From positions 124,001 through 188,000 of the forward strand of contig NZ_FNZB01000003.1 of the NCBI RefSeq assembly GCF_900109205.1: a stretch of DNA of 64,000 nt, read 5' to 3'. The DNA is from Sphingomonas sp. OV641. GTDB taxonomy: Bacteria > Pseudomonadota > Alphaproteobacteria > Sphingomonadales > Sphingomonadaceae. The translations under genes were made by a program, and so were the position numbers. A model generated the notes under the pieces. The model searched no databases. It was not told where the DNA came from and was given only the letters and a program-made list of their open reading frames with translations. Shown one piece after another: positions 31,145 through 40,936 of this stretch (its first letter is position 1; the number at the start of each line of letters is the position of its first letter).

Positions 31145-31188
31145 TCCCTCTCCCCGCTGGCGGGGAGAGGGCAGGGGAGAGGGGCAGT
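31145..31188. repeat. Dispersed palindrome, family A (copy A3)
   Basis: CCCTCTCCCC, 4-base loop CTGG region, GGGGAGAGGG, then CAGGGGAGAGGGGCAGT. It ends exactly at the GTG proposed as the DUF559 start, so GGAGAGGGG can act as ribosome site. It has the same orientation as A1. Confidence 0.8.
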
Positions 31189-31582
31189 GGCGAGAACCGA
31201 TGTTGACCTGCTGAAGCGCGCGAAGGCGATGCGCAGCGAGATGACGTCGGCCGAGGCGCGGCTCTGGTATCACCTGCGCGGCAAAAGGTTCGGCGACGTC
31301 AAGTTCAGCCGCCAGGTCGTGATCGGCCGCTATATCGCCGACTTTTGTGCCCGATCGCGCAAGCTGATCATCGAGGTTGACGGCGACACCCACGCAAGCA
31401 ACGAAGCGCGCGATGCGCAGCGGACGGCTGTGCTGGAACGTGAAGGATATCGTGTGCTGCGTTTCACCAACGCTGACGTCATGCGGAACGAGGCCGGTGT
31501 GCTGCAGGCAATCGCTGCTGCGCTTGTGACTGCCCCTCTCCTCGGCCCTCTCCCCGGAGGGGAGAGGGAGATTTTCGCATGA
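31187..31582 (+). CDS. DUF559 endonuclease-fold protein inside a repeat-flanked cassette
   Basis: 131 residues from a GTG at 31187 (a longer reading from 31091 would translate the A3 repeat as LSPLAGRGQGRG). The body is a Vsr-like PD-(D/E)XK fold: RTDVDLLKRAKAMRSEMTSA, EARLWYHLRGKRF, FSRQVVIGRYIADF and IIEVDGDTHASNEARD, where the aspartates and glutamate of IADF and EVDG are likely active-site residues, ending VLRFTNADVMRNEAGVLQAI. The last 14 residues are read from repeat A4. The stop overlaps the hisZ ATG. The function is unknown. Many DUF559 genes are said to lie between such repeats; that is recollection, not checked. Confidence 0.8.
   Translation: MARTDVDLLKRAKAMRSEMTSAEARLWYHLRGKRFGDVKFSRQVVIGRYIADFCARSRKLIIEVDGDTHASNEARDAQRTAVLEREGYRVLRFTNADVMRNEAGVLQAIAAALVTAPLLGPLPGGEREIFA
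31529..31572. repeat. Dispersed palindrome, family A (copy A4, inverted)
   Basis: Begins ACTGCCCCTCTCC and contains CTCTCCCC-GGA-GGGGAGAG. It is the inverted partner of A3 across the DUF559 gene. Its tail GGGAGAGGGAGA provides a good ribosome site for hisZ 8 bases later. Confidence 0.8.
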
Positions 31583-32670
31583 CCACGCTGCTTCCCGAAG
31601 GGTTTCGTGATCGGCTGCCGCCGCATGCCGATGGGGCCGCAAGCGTCGAGGCACGCGTGCTCGGCCTGGCGCATTCCCATGGCTATGAGCGGGTCGATCC
31701 GCCGCTGGCTGAATTCGCCGAGGGGCTTGGCTCGCGATTGAAGGATGGCGGGCTGGCCGATGCGGTGCGCTTCGTCGATCCGGTGAGCCAGCGTACCATG
31801 GCGATCCGCCCCGACATCACCGCGCAGGTCGCCCGCATCGCCGCGACCCGCATGGCGCACCATCCGCGCCCCGTTCGCCTGAGCTATGCCGGTTCGGTGC
31901 TGAAGCTGCGTGGCGGCGCGCTGCAGCCGGAGCGCGAGGCGCGGCAGATCGGGTGCGAGCTGATCGGTCTCGATACCGTCGCGGCGGCGCGCGAGGTGGT
32001 GACGGTGGCGGTCGAGGCACTGGCCGCGGCTGGCGCGACGGGCGTGTCGGTCGACTTCACGCTCCCTGACCTGGTCGATACGCTCGCCGCCGGGCCGCTG
32101 CCGGTCGAAGATGTTGATCGTCTGCGCGATCGGCTGGACGCCAAGGATGCCGGCGCGGTTGCAGAGCTCGCGCCAGCCTATCTGCCGCTGATCGAGGCGG
32201 CCGGGCCGTTCGAGGCTGCGGTGAAGCGGTTGCGCGCCTTCGATACGAGCAACGTCCTGGCGACGCGGCTTGACGGGCTGGAAGCTATTGCGGCGGCGCT
32301 GGGGTCGCGTGCGACGCTGACGCTTGATCCTACCGAGCGGCATGGCTTCGAATATCAGACGTGGCTGGGCTTCTCGCTGTTTGCGCAAGGCGCGACCCGC
32401 GAAGTCGGACGCGGCGGCACTTATACGCTGATGCACGAAAACGGCGCGGAGGAGGCGGCGACCGGCTTTTCGCTGTTCGCCGCGGCTGTCGCGGGCAATG
32501 ACGCAAGCGAGCGCCGCCGCCTGTTCCTGCCGGTCGGCACGCCCGAAGCAGCGGGCGCGGCCATGCGCCGGGACGGCTGGGTGACCGTTGCCGCGCTGGA
32601 GCCGGGCGATACGCCGGAGAAACAATTGTGCACGCATCTGCTGGTCGACGGCGAGGCCCGGCCGCTCTGA
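31579..32670 (+). CDS. hisZ: ATP phosphoribosyltransferase regulatory subunit
   Basis: 363 residues resembling a class II aminoacyl-tRNA synthetase catalytic core, as HisZ does: LPEGFRDRLPPHADGAASVE, AIRPDITAQVARI, and SYAGSVLKLRGGALQPERE. HisZ has no own catalysis; it binds the short HisG and mediates histidine feedback on the first step of histidine synthesis. No hisG is in the window. The ATG lies in the DUF559 stop, and the ribosome site comes from repeat A4. Ends with TPEKQLCTHLLVDGEARPL. Confidence 0.9.
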   Translation: MTTLLPEGFRDRLPPHADGAASVEARVLGLAHSHGYERVDPPLAEFAEGLGSRLKDGGLADAVRFVDPVSQRTMAIRPDITAQVARIAATRMAHHPRPVRLSYAGSVLKLRGGALQPEREARQIGCELIGLDTVAAAREVVTVAVEALAAAGATGVSVDFTLPDLVDTLAAGPLPVEDVDRLRDRLDAKDAGAVAELAPAYLPLIEAAGPFEAAVKRLRAFDTSNVLATRLDGLEAIAAALGSRATLTLDPTERHGFEYQTWLGFSLFAQGATREVGRGGTYTLMHENGAEEAATGFSLFAAAVAGNDASERRRLFLPVGTPEAAGAAMRRDGWVTVAALEPGDTPEKQLCTHLLVDGEARPL

Positions 32671-32684
32671 AAGCGCGCAGGGGT

Positions 32685-32714
32685 TTGACAGCCACCATCA
32701 TGCCCCGCTAACCG
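32685..32714 (+). promoter_or_regulatory. Possible promoter for purA
   Basis: TTGACA at 32685-32690 is a perfect -35 box. About 17-18 bases later lies TAACCG (32709-32714), a weak -10. It sits in the 129-base gap between hisZ and purA. Tentative, as only the -35 matches well. Confidence 0.35.
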
Positions 32715-32799
32715 CGCGGCGCAATTTCTGGCCCTTCCTTGCCGCCGAGTCCTGTCGAAGGGCGGCGAGGATCATCCCGGCAGGGGGAGTATTGTACCC

Positions 32800-34089
<1,290 letters not shown>

Positions 34090-34094
34090 TCGGA

Positions 34095-34120
34095 TGCCCC
34101 CTCCCGGAAGCGGGAGGGGT
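34095..34120. terminator. Hairpin after purA
   Basis: CCCCTCCCG-GAAG-CGGGAGGGG starts 5 bases past the purA stop, an almost perfect 9-bp stem with a GNRA-like loop. It is related in letter to family A but shorter. No T-run. Confidence 0.4.
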
Positions 34121-34178
34121 GAAGCTTGCCTCCGTGTTCAATCCGTCTACCCTCTTCCGAAACATCGGGAGAGGGCGG

Positions 34179-35984
34179 ATGGCCAAAATCGTGCGCATCG
34201 GCGGCGCGGGCGGGTTCCTGGGCGATAGCTCGGTCGCAGCGCCGCAGCTGCTGGCTAGCGGCAAGCTTGACTATATGATCCTCGACTACCTGGCCGAGGC
34301 GACCATGGCGCCGCTCGGCCAGCTGAAACAGGTCCGCCCCGACCAGGGCTATGCGCGCGATTTCACCGAATGGGTGTGGAAGGACAATCTGCGCGAGTTC
34401 AAGGAACAGGGCGTGTGCGTCGTGACCAATGCGGGCGGCGTGAACCCGGAGGCGTGCCGGGCGCGGATGGAGGAAATCGCCGCCGAGGCCGGCATCTCGT
34501 TCCGCATCGCGATCATCACCGGCGACGACCTGATCGATCGCGTGCCCGACTTTGCCGCCAATGGCATACTCGAGATGTTCAGTGACCTGCCCTTTCCCGA
34601 TCCGAAGAAGGTGTGGACCGCCAATGCCTATCTCGGCGGCGGGCCGATCGCGGCGGCGCTCGCTGCCGGCGCGGATGTGGTCATCACCGGCCGGGTGGTG
34701 GACAGCGCGCTGACGCTGGGGCCGCTGATGCATGAATTCGGCTGGCAAGCGGACGATCATGACCGGCTTTCCGCCGGATCGCTCGCCGGCCATGTCATCG
34801 AATGCGGCGCGCAAGCGACCGGCGGCCTCTTCACCGATTGGGAAAAGGTGCCGGACTGGGCGCACATCGGCTATCCGATCATCGAATGCCACGCCGACGG
34901 CGACTTCGTCGTCACCAAGCCGGAGGGGACCGGCGGGCTCGTCTCCCCGGCGGCCGTTTCCGAGCAAATCCTCTACGAGGTCGGTGATCCGCAGGCCTAT
35001 GCGTTACCGGACGTGGTGTGCGACTTTTCCCAGCTGAGCGTCACCGAGGACGGCGAGGGACGGGTGCGCGTTTCAAATGCGAAGGGATATCCGCCGACGG
35101 GCAAGCTCAAGACCTGCGTGACCTTCGAGAACGGGCATCGCTTCATCGGCATCATGCCCGTGGTGGGGCGCGATGCGGCGAGAAAGGCGCAGGCGCAGGC
35201 TGAGGCCGTGCTGACCCGAGTGGGCGAAATGCTACGCGGGCGGAACCTGCCGCCGCTGCGCGACATGCGCGTCGAGCTGTTGGGGACGGAGGCGAGCTAT
35301 GGCGCTCAGGCCAGCCAGGCGCTCTCCGCCACCCGCGAGGTGATCGCCCGCATCGGTGCGGAGCATGAGGATGCCGATGCGCTGAACATCATGATGCGCG
35401 AATTCGATTCGCCGACCACGTCGATGAGCGTGGGATCGACCGGCTGGTTCGGGGCGCGGCCGACGATCTCGCCGGTATCGCAGGTCTTCTCGTTCCTGGT
35501 CGACGGCGGATCCGTCTCCGCCAAAATTTCGCTGGGAGGGGAGACGATCACCGTGGAAAACCCGGCGCCGGCCACCTCGTTCGACGCGACGATGATCGTC
35601 CGGCCGCTAGCGGAGGAGGACGCTGACGCCGCCGAGCATCTGGTGGAGGTGCCGCTGATCCAAGTCGCCTGGGCGCGCTCCGGCGACAAGGGGAACGCCT
35701 TCAACGTCGGGGTGATTGCGCGTCGGCCGGAGTTCCTTCCCTGGATCCGCACCGCCCTGACCGAAGACGCGGTGAAGGCGTTCTTCGCCCATGAATTTGA
35801 AGGCGCGTCACACCCGGAGGTCCGACGATACGATCTGCCGGGGATGAATGCGATCAACCTCCACTGCATTCAATCCTTGGGCGGGGGGCAATTCGCCAGC
35901 CTGCGCCTAGATGCGCTGGCCAAGGGCAAGGGACAGCAGTTGCTGGACATGATGGTGAAAGTGCCACGGGCGCTGCTGGGGTAA
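34179..35984 (+). CDS. Acyclic terpene utilisation AtuA family protein (DUF1446)
   Basis: 601 residues from the ATG at 34179, which follows GGGAGAGGGCGG. The N-terminal part is DUF1446 (AKIVRIGGAGGFLGD, GGVNPEACRARMEEIAA, NAYLGGGPIAAALAAGAD, VITGRVVDSALTLGPLM). A shorter C-terminal AtuA-like domain begins around VEVPLIQVAWARSGDKGN. In Pseudomonas AtuA is required for growth on citronellol and geranylate, but its chemical role is not settled, so the function here is unknown. It follows purA at 89 bases. Confidence 0.88.
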   Translation: MAKIVRIGGAGGFLGDSSVAAPQLLASGKLDYMILDYLAEATMAPLGQLKQVRPDQGYARDFTEWVWKDNLREFKEQGVCVVTNAGGVNPEACRARMEEIAAEAGISFRIAIITGDDLIDRVPDFAANGILEMFSDLPFPDPKKVWTANAYLGGGPIAAALAAGADVVITGRVVDSALTLGPLMHEFGWQADDHDRLSAGSLAGHVIECGAQATGGLFTDWEKVPDWAHIGYPIIECHADGDFVVTKPEGTGGLVSPAAVSEQILYEVGDPQAYALPDVVCDFSQLSVTEDGEGRVRVSNAKGYPPTGKLKTCVTFENGHRFIGIMPVVGRDAARKAQAQAEAVLTRVGEMLRGRNLPPLRDMRVELLGTEASYGAQASQALSATREVIARIGAEHEDADALNIMMREFDSPTTSMSVGSTGWFGARPTISPVSQVFSFLVDGGSVSAKISLGGETITVENPAPATSFDATMIVRPLAEEDADAAEHLVEVPLIQVAWARSGDKGNAFNVGVIARRPEFLPWIRTALTEDAVKAFFAHEFEGASHPEVRRYDLPGMNAINLHCIQSLGGGQFASLRLDALAKGKGQQLLDMMVKVPRALLG

Positions 35985-35985
35985 G

Positions 35986-36055
35986 GCGCTCGTTCGCGAC
36001 GCTCCTCATGTCGGGTGTAACGGCAATGAGGAGCGTTCCGCGAAGGCTGGCGCCG
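35986..36055. terminator. Long imperfect hairpin between convergent AtuA-family gene and rpoN
   Basis: TTCGCGACGCTCCTCAT (35994-36010) pairs with ATGAGGAGCGTTCCGCGAA (36027-36045) with one bulge, and outer GGCGC/GCGCC arms extend it. It sits just past the AtuA-family stop. No T-run; perhaps a shared end for two converging transcripts. The rest of the 283-base gap shows nothing else. Confidence 0.45.
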
Positions 36056-36267
36056 ACGAGGAGCGGGCGCTCTCCATAACAGCCATGCCGGCGTTCAGCA
36101 GGCATCCGGCCCGCCGCCGACCCGATGGCATGGCGCGCGCGGCACCCTGATTGTCGGCCAAGGGCGGGATTACGGTGGAGGATAGGTCGACGTGACTGTT
36201 CGGCAATAGTGCTCGCTGCGCCACGAACCCCGGACGTAGCTCGGGATGGCGGCTGGTGGTGGGCGGT

Positions 36268-37752
36268 CTACCCGCCGCCCAGCGCGCGCTGACGCCGGCG
36301 TTGCACGGAGCTGCCGATCCCCATCGCCTCGCGATATTTCGCGACCGTGCGGCGTGCGATGTCGAAGCCCTTGGCGTTGAGCAGCTCGACCAGCGTGTCG
36401 TCGCTCAGGATCTTGGCGCCCTCGTTCGCAATCAGGCCCTTGATGGCGCTCTTCACCGCTTCTGCGGATACTGCGTCGCCGCCGTCGGCCGCTTGAATGG
36501 CGGAGGTGAAAAAGTACTTCAGTTCAAAGAGCCCGCGCGCGCAGCTCAGATATTTGTTCGAGGTGACACGGCTGACCGTGGATTCGTGCATCTCGATCGC
36601 GTCCGCCACCTGACGCAGCGTCAGCGGGCGCAGGTGCGACACGCCGTGCAGAAAGAACGCCTCCTGCTGCCGCACGATCTCGGTCGCGACGCGGATGATG
36701 GTCTTTTGACGTTGGTCGAGCGCCTTCACCAGCCAGTTGGCGCTCGCCAGCATGTCGCCAAGCCACGCCTTTGACGCCTTGTCCTGCGGCCCGGCGGCGA
36801 GCTGCGCATGATAGCGGCGATCGACGAGCACGCGCGGCAGCGTCGAACTATCGATCTCCACCACCCAGCCGCCCCGGGTCCGGCGCACGTGGAGATCGGG
36901 CGTGACGGCCTGCATCGGCTCGCCGCCGAAGCGGGCGCCGGGCTTGGGATCATAATTGCGCAGCTCGCGGATCATGTCTGCCATGTCCTCGTCATCGACC
37001 TGGCAGATGCGCTTGAGACGAGGCAGATCGCCGCGCGCGACGAGATCAAGATGGGCGATCAGCTTGGCCATCGCGGGATCATAGCGATCCGCTTCCCTGG
37101 CCTGCAGCGCGATACATTCGGCCAGATCGCGAGCGCCGACGCCTGTCGGATCAAATGTCTGAATAACGCCAAGAACACGCTCGGCCTGCGCGAGTGGTAC
37201 GCCGAGCCTGGAGGACACCTCCAGCAGATTGGCAGTCAGATAGCCCGCCTCGTCGATCAGGTCGATCAGATGCTGTGCCACGAACAGATCCGCGCCCGTC
37301 AGCACCTCGCCGGCCTGTTGCGACAGATGATCGGCCAGCGACGGGGCGGCTGCCGCGAAGGCATCAAGGTCTGGAGCGTCCTCGCCGGGGCCACTGGCCG
37401 TACCGTTCAGGCCAAGCCCGTCACCAACGCTGCTGCCGCTGTCCGACGGGGCATCATCGAACCGCTCAGCGGCGATGTCGACGTCCAGTGTTTCGCCAGC
37501 GGCCTCTCCGGCAAGGACGAGTTCGTCGGCCGGCGCGGGTTCATCGCGAAGAACCTCGCGCTCACGTTCGGCGAACGGCTCGTCCTCACCGGGCGACACC
37601 GCTTCCAGCAGCGGATTCTTCTCCAGCTCCTCCGCAATGACTCCCTCGATCTCGAGGTTCGACAGCGCAAGCAACTTGATCGCCTGCTGCAATTGCGGCG
37701 TCATCACCAGCGATTGCGACTGGCGAAGGTCGAGGCGAGGCGCGAGGCTCAT
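36268..37752 (-). CDS. rpoN: RNA polymerase sigma-54 factor
   Basis: 494 residues. Region I: MSLAPRLDLRQSQSLVMTPQ followed by a glutamine/leucine-rich helix. A central acidic region follows, then the core-binding part, the HTH RQVADAIEMHESTVSRVTS and the C-terminal RpoN box ARRTVAKYREAMGI, which contacts the -24 element. Sigma-54 needs an AAA+ activator to open promoters. The run lptC-lptA-lptB-rpoN is the usual alphaproteobacterial order. A hibernation factor gene that often follows is not present downstream; the AtuA-family gene is convergent. Confidence 0.96.
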   Translation of the reverse strand: MSLAPRLDLRQSQSLVMTPQLQQAIKLLALSNLEIEGVIAEELEKNPLLEAVSPGEDEPFAEREREVLRDEPAPADELVLAGEAAGETLDVDIAAERFDDAPSDSGSSVGDGLGLNGTASGPGEDAPDLDAFAAAAPSLADHLSQQAGEVLTGADLFVAQHLIDLIDEAGYLTANLLEVSSRLGVPLAQAERVLGVIQTFDPTGVGARDLAECIALQAREADRYDPAMAKLIAHLDLVARGDLPRLKRICQVDDEDMADMIRELRNYDPKPGARFGGEPMQAVTPDLHVRRTRGGWVVEIDSSTLPRVLVDRRYHAQLAAGPQDKASKAWLGDMLASANWLVKALDQRQKTIIRVATEIVRQQEAFFLHGVSHLRPLTLRQVADAIEMHESTVSRVTSNKYLSCARGLFELKYFFTSAIQAADGGDAVSAEAVKSAIKGLIANEGAKILSDDTLVELLNAKGFDIARRTVAKYREAMGIGSSVQRRRQRALGGG

Positions 37753-37842
37753 CCGGCGAGCATCGGCTTGGCAAGTGGCATGTGGCCAGGCGCGATCCCA
37801 TCTGTCGCCGGAAAGACGATGATGGTCACCATAGCCATCAAC

Positions 37843-38619
37843 TCAGAGCGAGAACTCTTCGCCGAGATACAGGCGACGCACATTGGGATCGGCAACGAGA
37901 TCCGCGGGCGCGCCGGTGAACAGCACCCGGCCATCGTAGATGATGTAGCCGCGATCCACGATGTCCAGCGTTTCGCGCACATTGTGATCGGTGATCAGAA
38001 CGCCGATGCCGCGTTGCTTCAACTGCTTCACCAACGCGCGAATATCCGCGATCGATAGCGGATCGATGCCGGCGAACGGCTCGTCGAGCAGGATGATCGT
38101 TGGATCGGCGGCCAAGGCACGGGCAATTTCGGCGCGGCGGCGTTCACCGCCCGAAAGCGCCATTGCGGGGGCATCGCGCAGGCGGGTCAGGCCGAACTCG
38201 TCCAGCAAAGTATCAAGCTTGCGCTGCCGTGCGGCGGGATCGGGCTCCGCCAGTTCGAGCACGGTCAGAATGTTCTTCTCGATCGTCAGGCCACGGAAGA
38301 TCGAGGTTTCCTGCGGCAGATAGCCAAGGCCCAATATGGCGCGCCGGTACATTGGAAGGCCCGTGATGTCCTCTCCGTCCAGCATGATCCGGCCGGCATC
38401 CGGCTTCACCAGGCCCATGACGGAGTAGAAGCAGGTCGTCTTGCCGGCGCCGTTCGGGCCGAGCAGGCCGACCACCTCGCCCCGCGCCACCGACACGGAA
38501 ACGTCGCTCAGCACCACCCTTTTGTCATAGGACTTGGCGATGGAAACGACCTGAAGGCCGCTCAGGATCGGCGCTTCGTGGATCGGCTCCGCATGGGAGA
38601 GGGTGGTCGTATCGTCCAT
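37843..38619 (-). CDS. lptB: LPS export ABC transporter ATP-binding protein LptB
   Basis: 258 residues from the ATG at 38619; a reading from 38685 adds 22 basic residues. The Walker A is GPNGAGKTTC, signature LSGGERRRAEIARAL, Walker B IILLDEPFAG, and the switch histidine is in ITDHNVRETLD. LptB powers LPS extraction from the inner membrane with LptF and LptG (not in this window). Gap of 90 bases to rpoN. Strand order lptC, lptA, lptB supports the assignment. Confidence 0.95.
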   Translation of the reverse strand: MDDTTTLSHAEPIHEAPILSGLQVVSIAKSYDKRVVLSDVSVSVARGEVVGLLGPNGAGKTTCFYSVMGLVKPDAGRIMLDGEDITGLPMYRRAILGLGYLPQETSIFRGLTIEKNILTVLELAEPDPAARQRKLDTLLDEFGLTRLRDAPAMALSGGERRRAEIARALAADPTIILLDEPFAGIDPLSIADIRALVKQLKQRGIGVLITDHNVRETLDIVDRGYIIYDGRVLFTGAPADLVADPNVRRLYLGEEFSL

Positions 38620-38721
38620 CGTTCGTCTGCAGCCTTGCGCTTGCCTGCCGGTACGCTGACGCGATCCGACTTTGGCAGGATTCATGCATGAGCTTGCGGC
38701 GCGGCGAAAGCCCCCTTGCGA

Positions 38722-39246
38722 TCAGTTGCGCTTCGGAACGGAGAAGGTGCCCGTCACGCGGCCCGACGGCGCCGTTGTCACATTCCCGCCGCCTGCCGAT
38801 CCGCCAGCGACCGACGAGCCATCGATCACCGCCCGGCCCGTATCAAGATTGATCGTCAGGCGGCCGCCGTTCACCGTATTGGCGCCCTGTGTCAGGCTGA
38901 CCGCGCCCACCATGGTGATCACGCGCCGGTTCAGGTCATAAACCGCATATTGGCTGCGCGCCGTCTGATCCGGCCGACGCACGACGACGCCGCCCGCCGC
39001 ATCCAGACGAGAGACCTGCGGATTTCCGCCGACCACCTGGCCGGTGTAGTTCACTGTCATGCGCGCCGCGTTGAGCGACATTTCCGCCTGACGCACCGCC
39101 ACGTTGCCCGACAACACCGCGCGGTTGGCGCGATCCTGCAGCTCAATCGTGTCCGCGCCGAAATCAATCGGCGCGTTGGTGTTATGGCGCGTCTGGGCGA
39201 TCGCGCCGGATGCGAACAGAAGGGCGAGGAGGGCCGCGCGTTTCAT
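38722..39246 (-). CDS. lptA: Periplasmic LPS transport protein LptA
   Basis: 174 residues: a signal peptide MKRAALLALLFASGAIAQ and an OstA-like beta-jellyroll (ADTIELQDRANRAVLSGNVA, QAEMSLNAARMTVNYTG). LptA bridges the inner and outer membrane and carries LPS. It is 6 bases from lptC and on the same strand. It ends in a glycine/serine-rich stretch. Confidence 0.92.
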   Translation of the reverse strand: MKRAALLALLFASGAIAQTRHNTNAPIDFGADTIELQDRANRAVLSGNVAVRQAEMSLNAARMTVNYTGQVVGGNPQVSRLDAAGGVVVRRPDQTARSQYAVYDLNRRVITMVGAVSLTQGANTVNGGRLTINLDTGRAVIDGSSVAGGSAGGGNVTTAPSGRVTGTFSVPKRN

Positions 39247-39252
39247 GGCGCG

Positions 39253-39891
39253 CTATCTCGCCCCTCGCGGGTTTACGCGCAAGCGGGCATTGCCGCGTAA
39301 AGTAACGGTTCGGGCCTCAAGATCCGCATCAAGCCGATCCGCGCTGAAGTTTCCCTGCGAAACCGTGCCCGTCACGCTGTTCGACGAGCGCAGCGTGCGC
39401 GTCTTGAGATCCACCGTCGCATCCTGCGTATCGAGGCTGTAGTTGTTGGGACCGCGGAATGCGATCGGCCCGTCGACCTTCACCCGCTCGCTTTCCATGT
39501 CATACCGGCCGGTAGGCGCGGTCAGCGTGGCTGGGCCGTCCTGCAACCGGATCTGCGCCGCCAGCTTGTTGATTTCGACCACCGGCTCCGCCGAGCTGCG
39601 CTGTACCGCGGAGCCAGCATTGAGCGTGAATGGCTGTCCCTTCGCATCCGAGCCGCGATATTGTGCGCGCTGAATCTTCAGCCGTTCCTTGGCCACTTCG
39701 ACCTTGTTCTTGTCGAGCACGAACGACACGTCGCCCGCCGTGGTCAGCGGGGCCATGACCAGAAACGCGGCAAGCACGCCGATCAGCACCGGTAAAAGCC
39801 AGTGCGTGGTCGCGATGATGCGGTCATGCCGGCTGCCGGGCGCGGCCCAATGCTGGCGCCGGGATCGTTCCCGGACGGCGATGTCAGACAT
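39253..39891 (-). CDS. lptC: LPS export protein LptC
   Basis: 212 residues. One transmembrane helix (about 30-52, THWLLPVLIGVLAAFLVMAP) is followed by a periplasmic OstA-type domain (LTAPTGRYDMESERVKVDGP, TVDLKTRTLRSSNSVTG). LptC couples the transporter to LptA. The N-terminus is longer than in E. coli, as in other sphingomonads. It heads the lptC-lptA-lptB-rpoN run. Confidence 0.9.
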   Translation of the reverse strand: MSDIAVRERSRRQHWAAPGSRHDRIIATTHWLLPVLIGVLAAFLVMAPLTTAGDVSFVLDKNKVEVAKERLKIQRAQYRGSDAKGQPFTLNAGSAVQRSSAEPVVEINKLAAQIRLQDGPATLTAPTGRYDMESERVKVDGPIAFRGPNNYSLDTQDATVDLKTRTLRSSNSVTGTVSQGNFSADRLDADLEARTVTLRGNARLRVNPRGAR

Positions 39892-40031
39892 GGGCGCGCT
39901 TTCCTGTGAGTCTGATCGGATGGGCAGACCAGGAGAAACGAGGAAGACGCCAAAAGTTTCGCCCGCCCCGCGCGCGATTCACGTCCGTGACCCGGCCGGG
40001 CACGGTCGCGCACAGGACGGCGAAACCCGCA

Positions 40032-40652
40032 TCAGGCATGCGCAAAGATGTCCGTTTCAGCCCAGCCGGCCAGATCCAGTTCGGCACGATGCGGTAGAAA
40101 GTCGAAGCAGGCCTGAGCAATCTGCGTGCGCCCTTCGCGTGCCAGCCGCCGATCGAGCTCCTCACGCAGGCGATGGAGATAGCGAACGTCGGAAGCGGCA
40201 TATTCGCGCTGCGCGTCGCTCAATTCCGGTCCACCCCAATCCGAGGATTGCTGCTGCTTGGAGATTTCCTGCCCGAGCAGTTCGCGCACCAGTTCCTTCA
40301 GACCATGACGATCAGTGTACGTGCGGATCAGGCGCGAGGCGATCTTGGTGCAGTAAACCGGAGCGGCAACGATCCCCATGTAATGGCGGATCGCGGCAAT
40401 ATCGAAACGACCAAAATGGTACAGTTTCAGCCTGGCAGGATCAGCCAGCGCGGCGCGCAGATACGGCGCGGCATAATCCGACCCGGGACTGAACCGCACG
40501 AGATGTTCGTCGCCAAGCCCGTCCGAGATCTGCACCAGGCAAAGCCGGTCACGCGGGGTGATGAGCCCCATGGTCTCCGTATCGACGGCGAGCGGGGCAC
40601 CGGGTGCGAACACATCACCCGGAAGATCTTCTTCATGGAAATAAACGGCCAT
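40032..40652 (-). CDS. nrnC: Nano-RNase / RNase D-like exonuclease NrnC
   Basis: 206 residues from the ATG at 40652 (a 13-residue longer reading lacks support). The DEDDy exonuclease residues are visible: D24 and E26 in LAVDTETMGL, the aspartate in FHFGRFDIAAI, and the aspartate/tyrosine pair in YAASDVRYLHRL. The middle segment IRTYTDRHGLKELVREL and SKQQQSSDWG is characteristic of NrnC. This enzyme degrades dinucleotides, the essential last step of RNA decay in Alphaproteobacteria that lack Orn. No HRDC domain, unlike full RNase D. Confidence 0.93.
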   Translation of the reverse strand: MAVYFHEEDLPGDVFAPGAPLAVDTETMGLITPRDRLCLVQISDGLGDEHLVRFSPGSDYAAPYLRAALADPARLKLYHFGRFDIAAIRHYMGIVAAPVYCTKIASRLIRTYTDRHGLKELVRELLGQEISKQQQSSDWGGPELSDAQREYAASDVRYLHRLREELDRRLAREGRTQIAQACFDFLPHRAELDLAGWAETDIFAHA

Positions 40653-40936
40653 GGGGCACGCCGTAGCGCGCGGCGCCGTCCGGCTCAACAACCGGTGAAA
40701 ATCAGGTGGGACAAGCGCCCTGACAGCGGTAAGCTGTGCTTTAAGCGCGACAGTTGCGCAATGTTCGTTGCGTAATACTTGCTTTGCGCGACGAATCTGT
40801 TCGCAGCAGACGCGCCGATGCGCTATGACGACTCCTGTGGCGCACCAGCTTCCGCGTCACAAAGCCCTGCGCCGGCCGTCCATCGCGCGGGTCTTGAAAC
40901 TGATTTGCGGGCGGAGCGGGAAGACGAACAGGGTTT

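Noticed and set aside
36000..36267. A small gene between AtuA-family gene and rpoN
   Set aside because: Frames are short, without ribosome sites, and partly form the hairpin arms.
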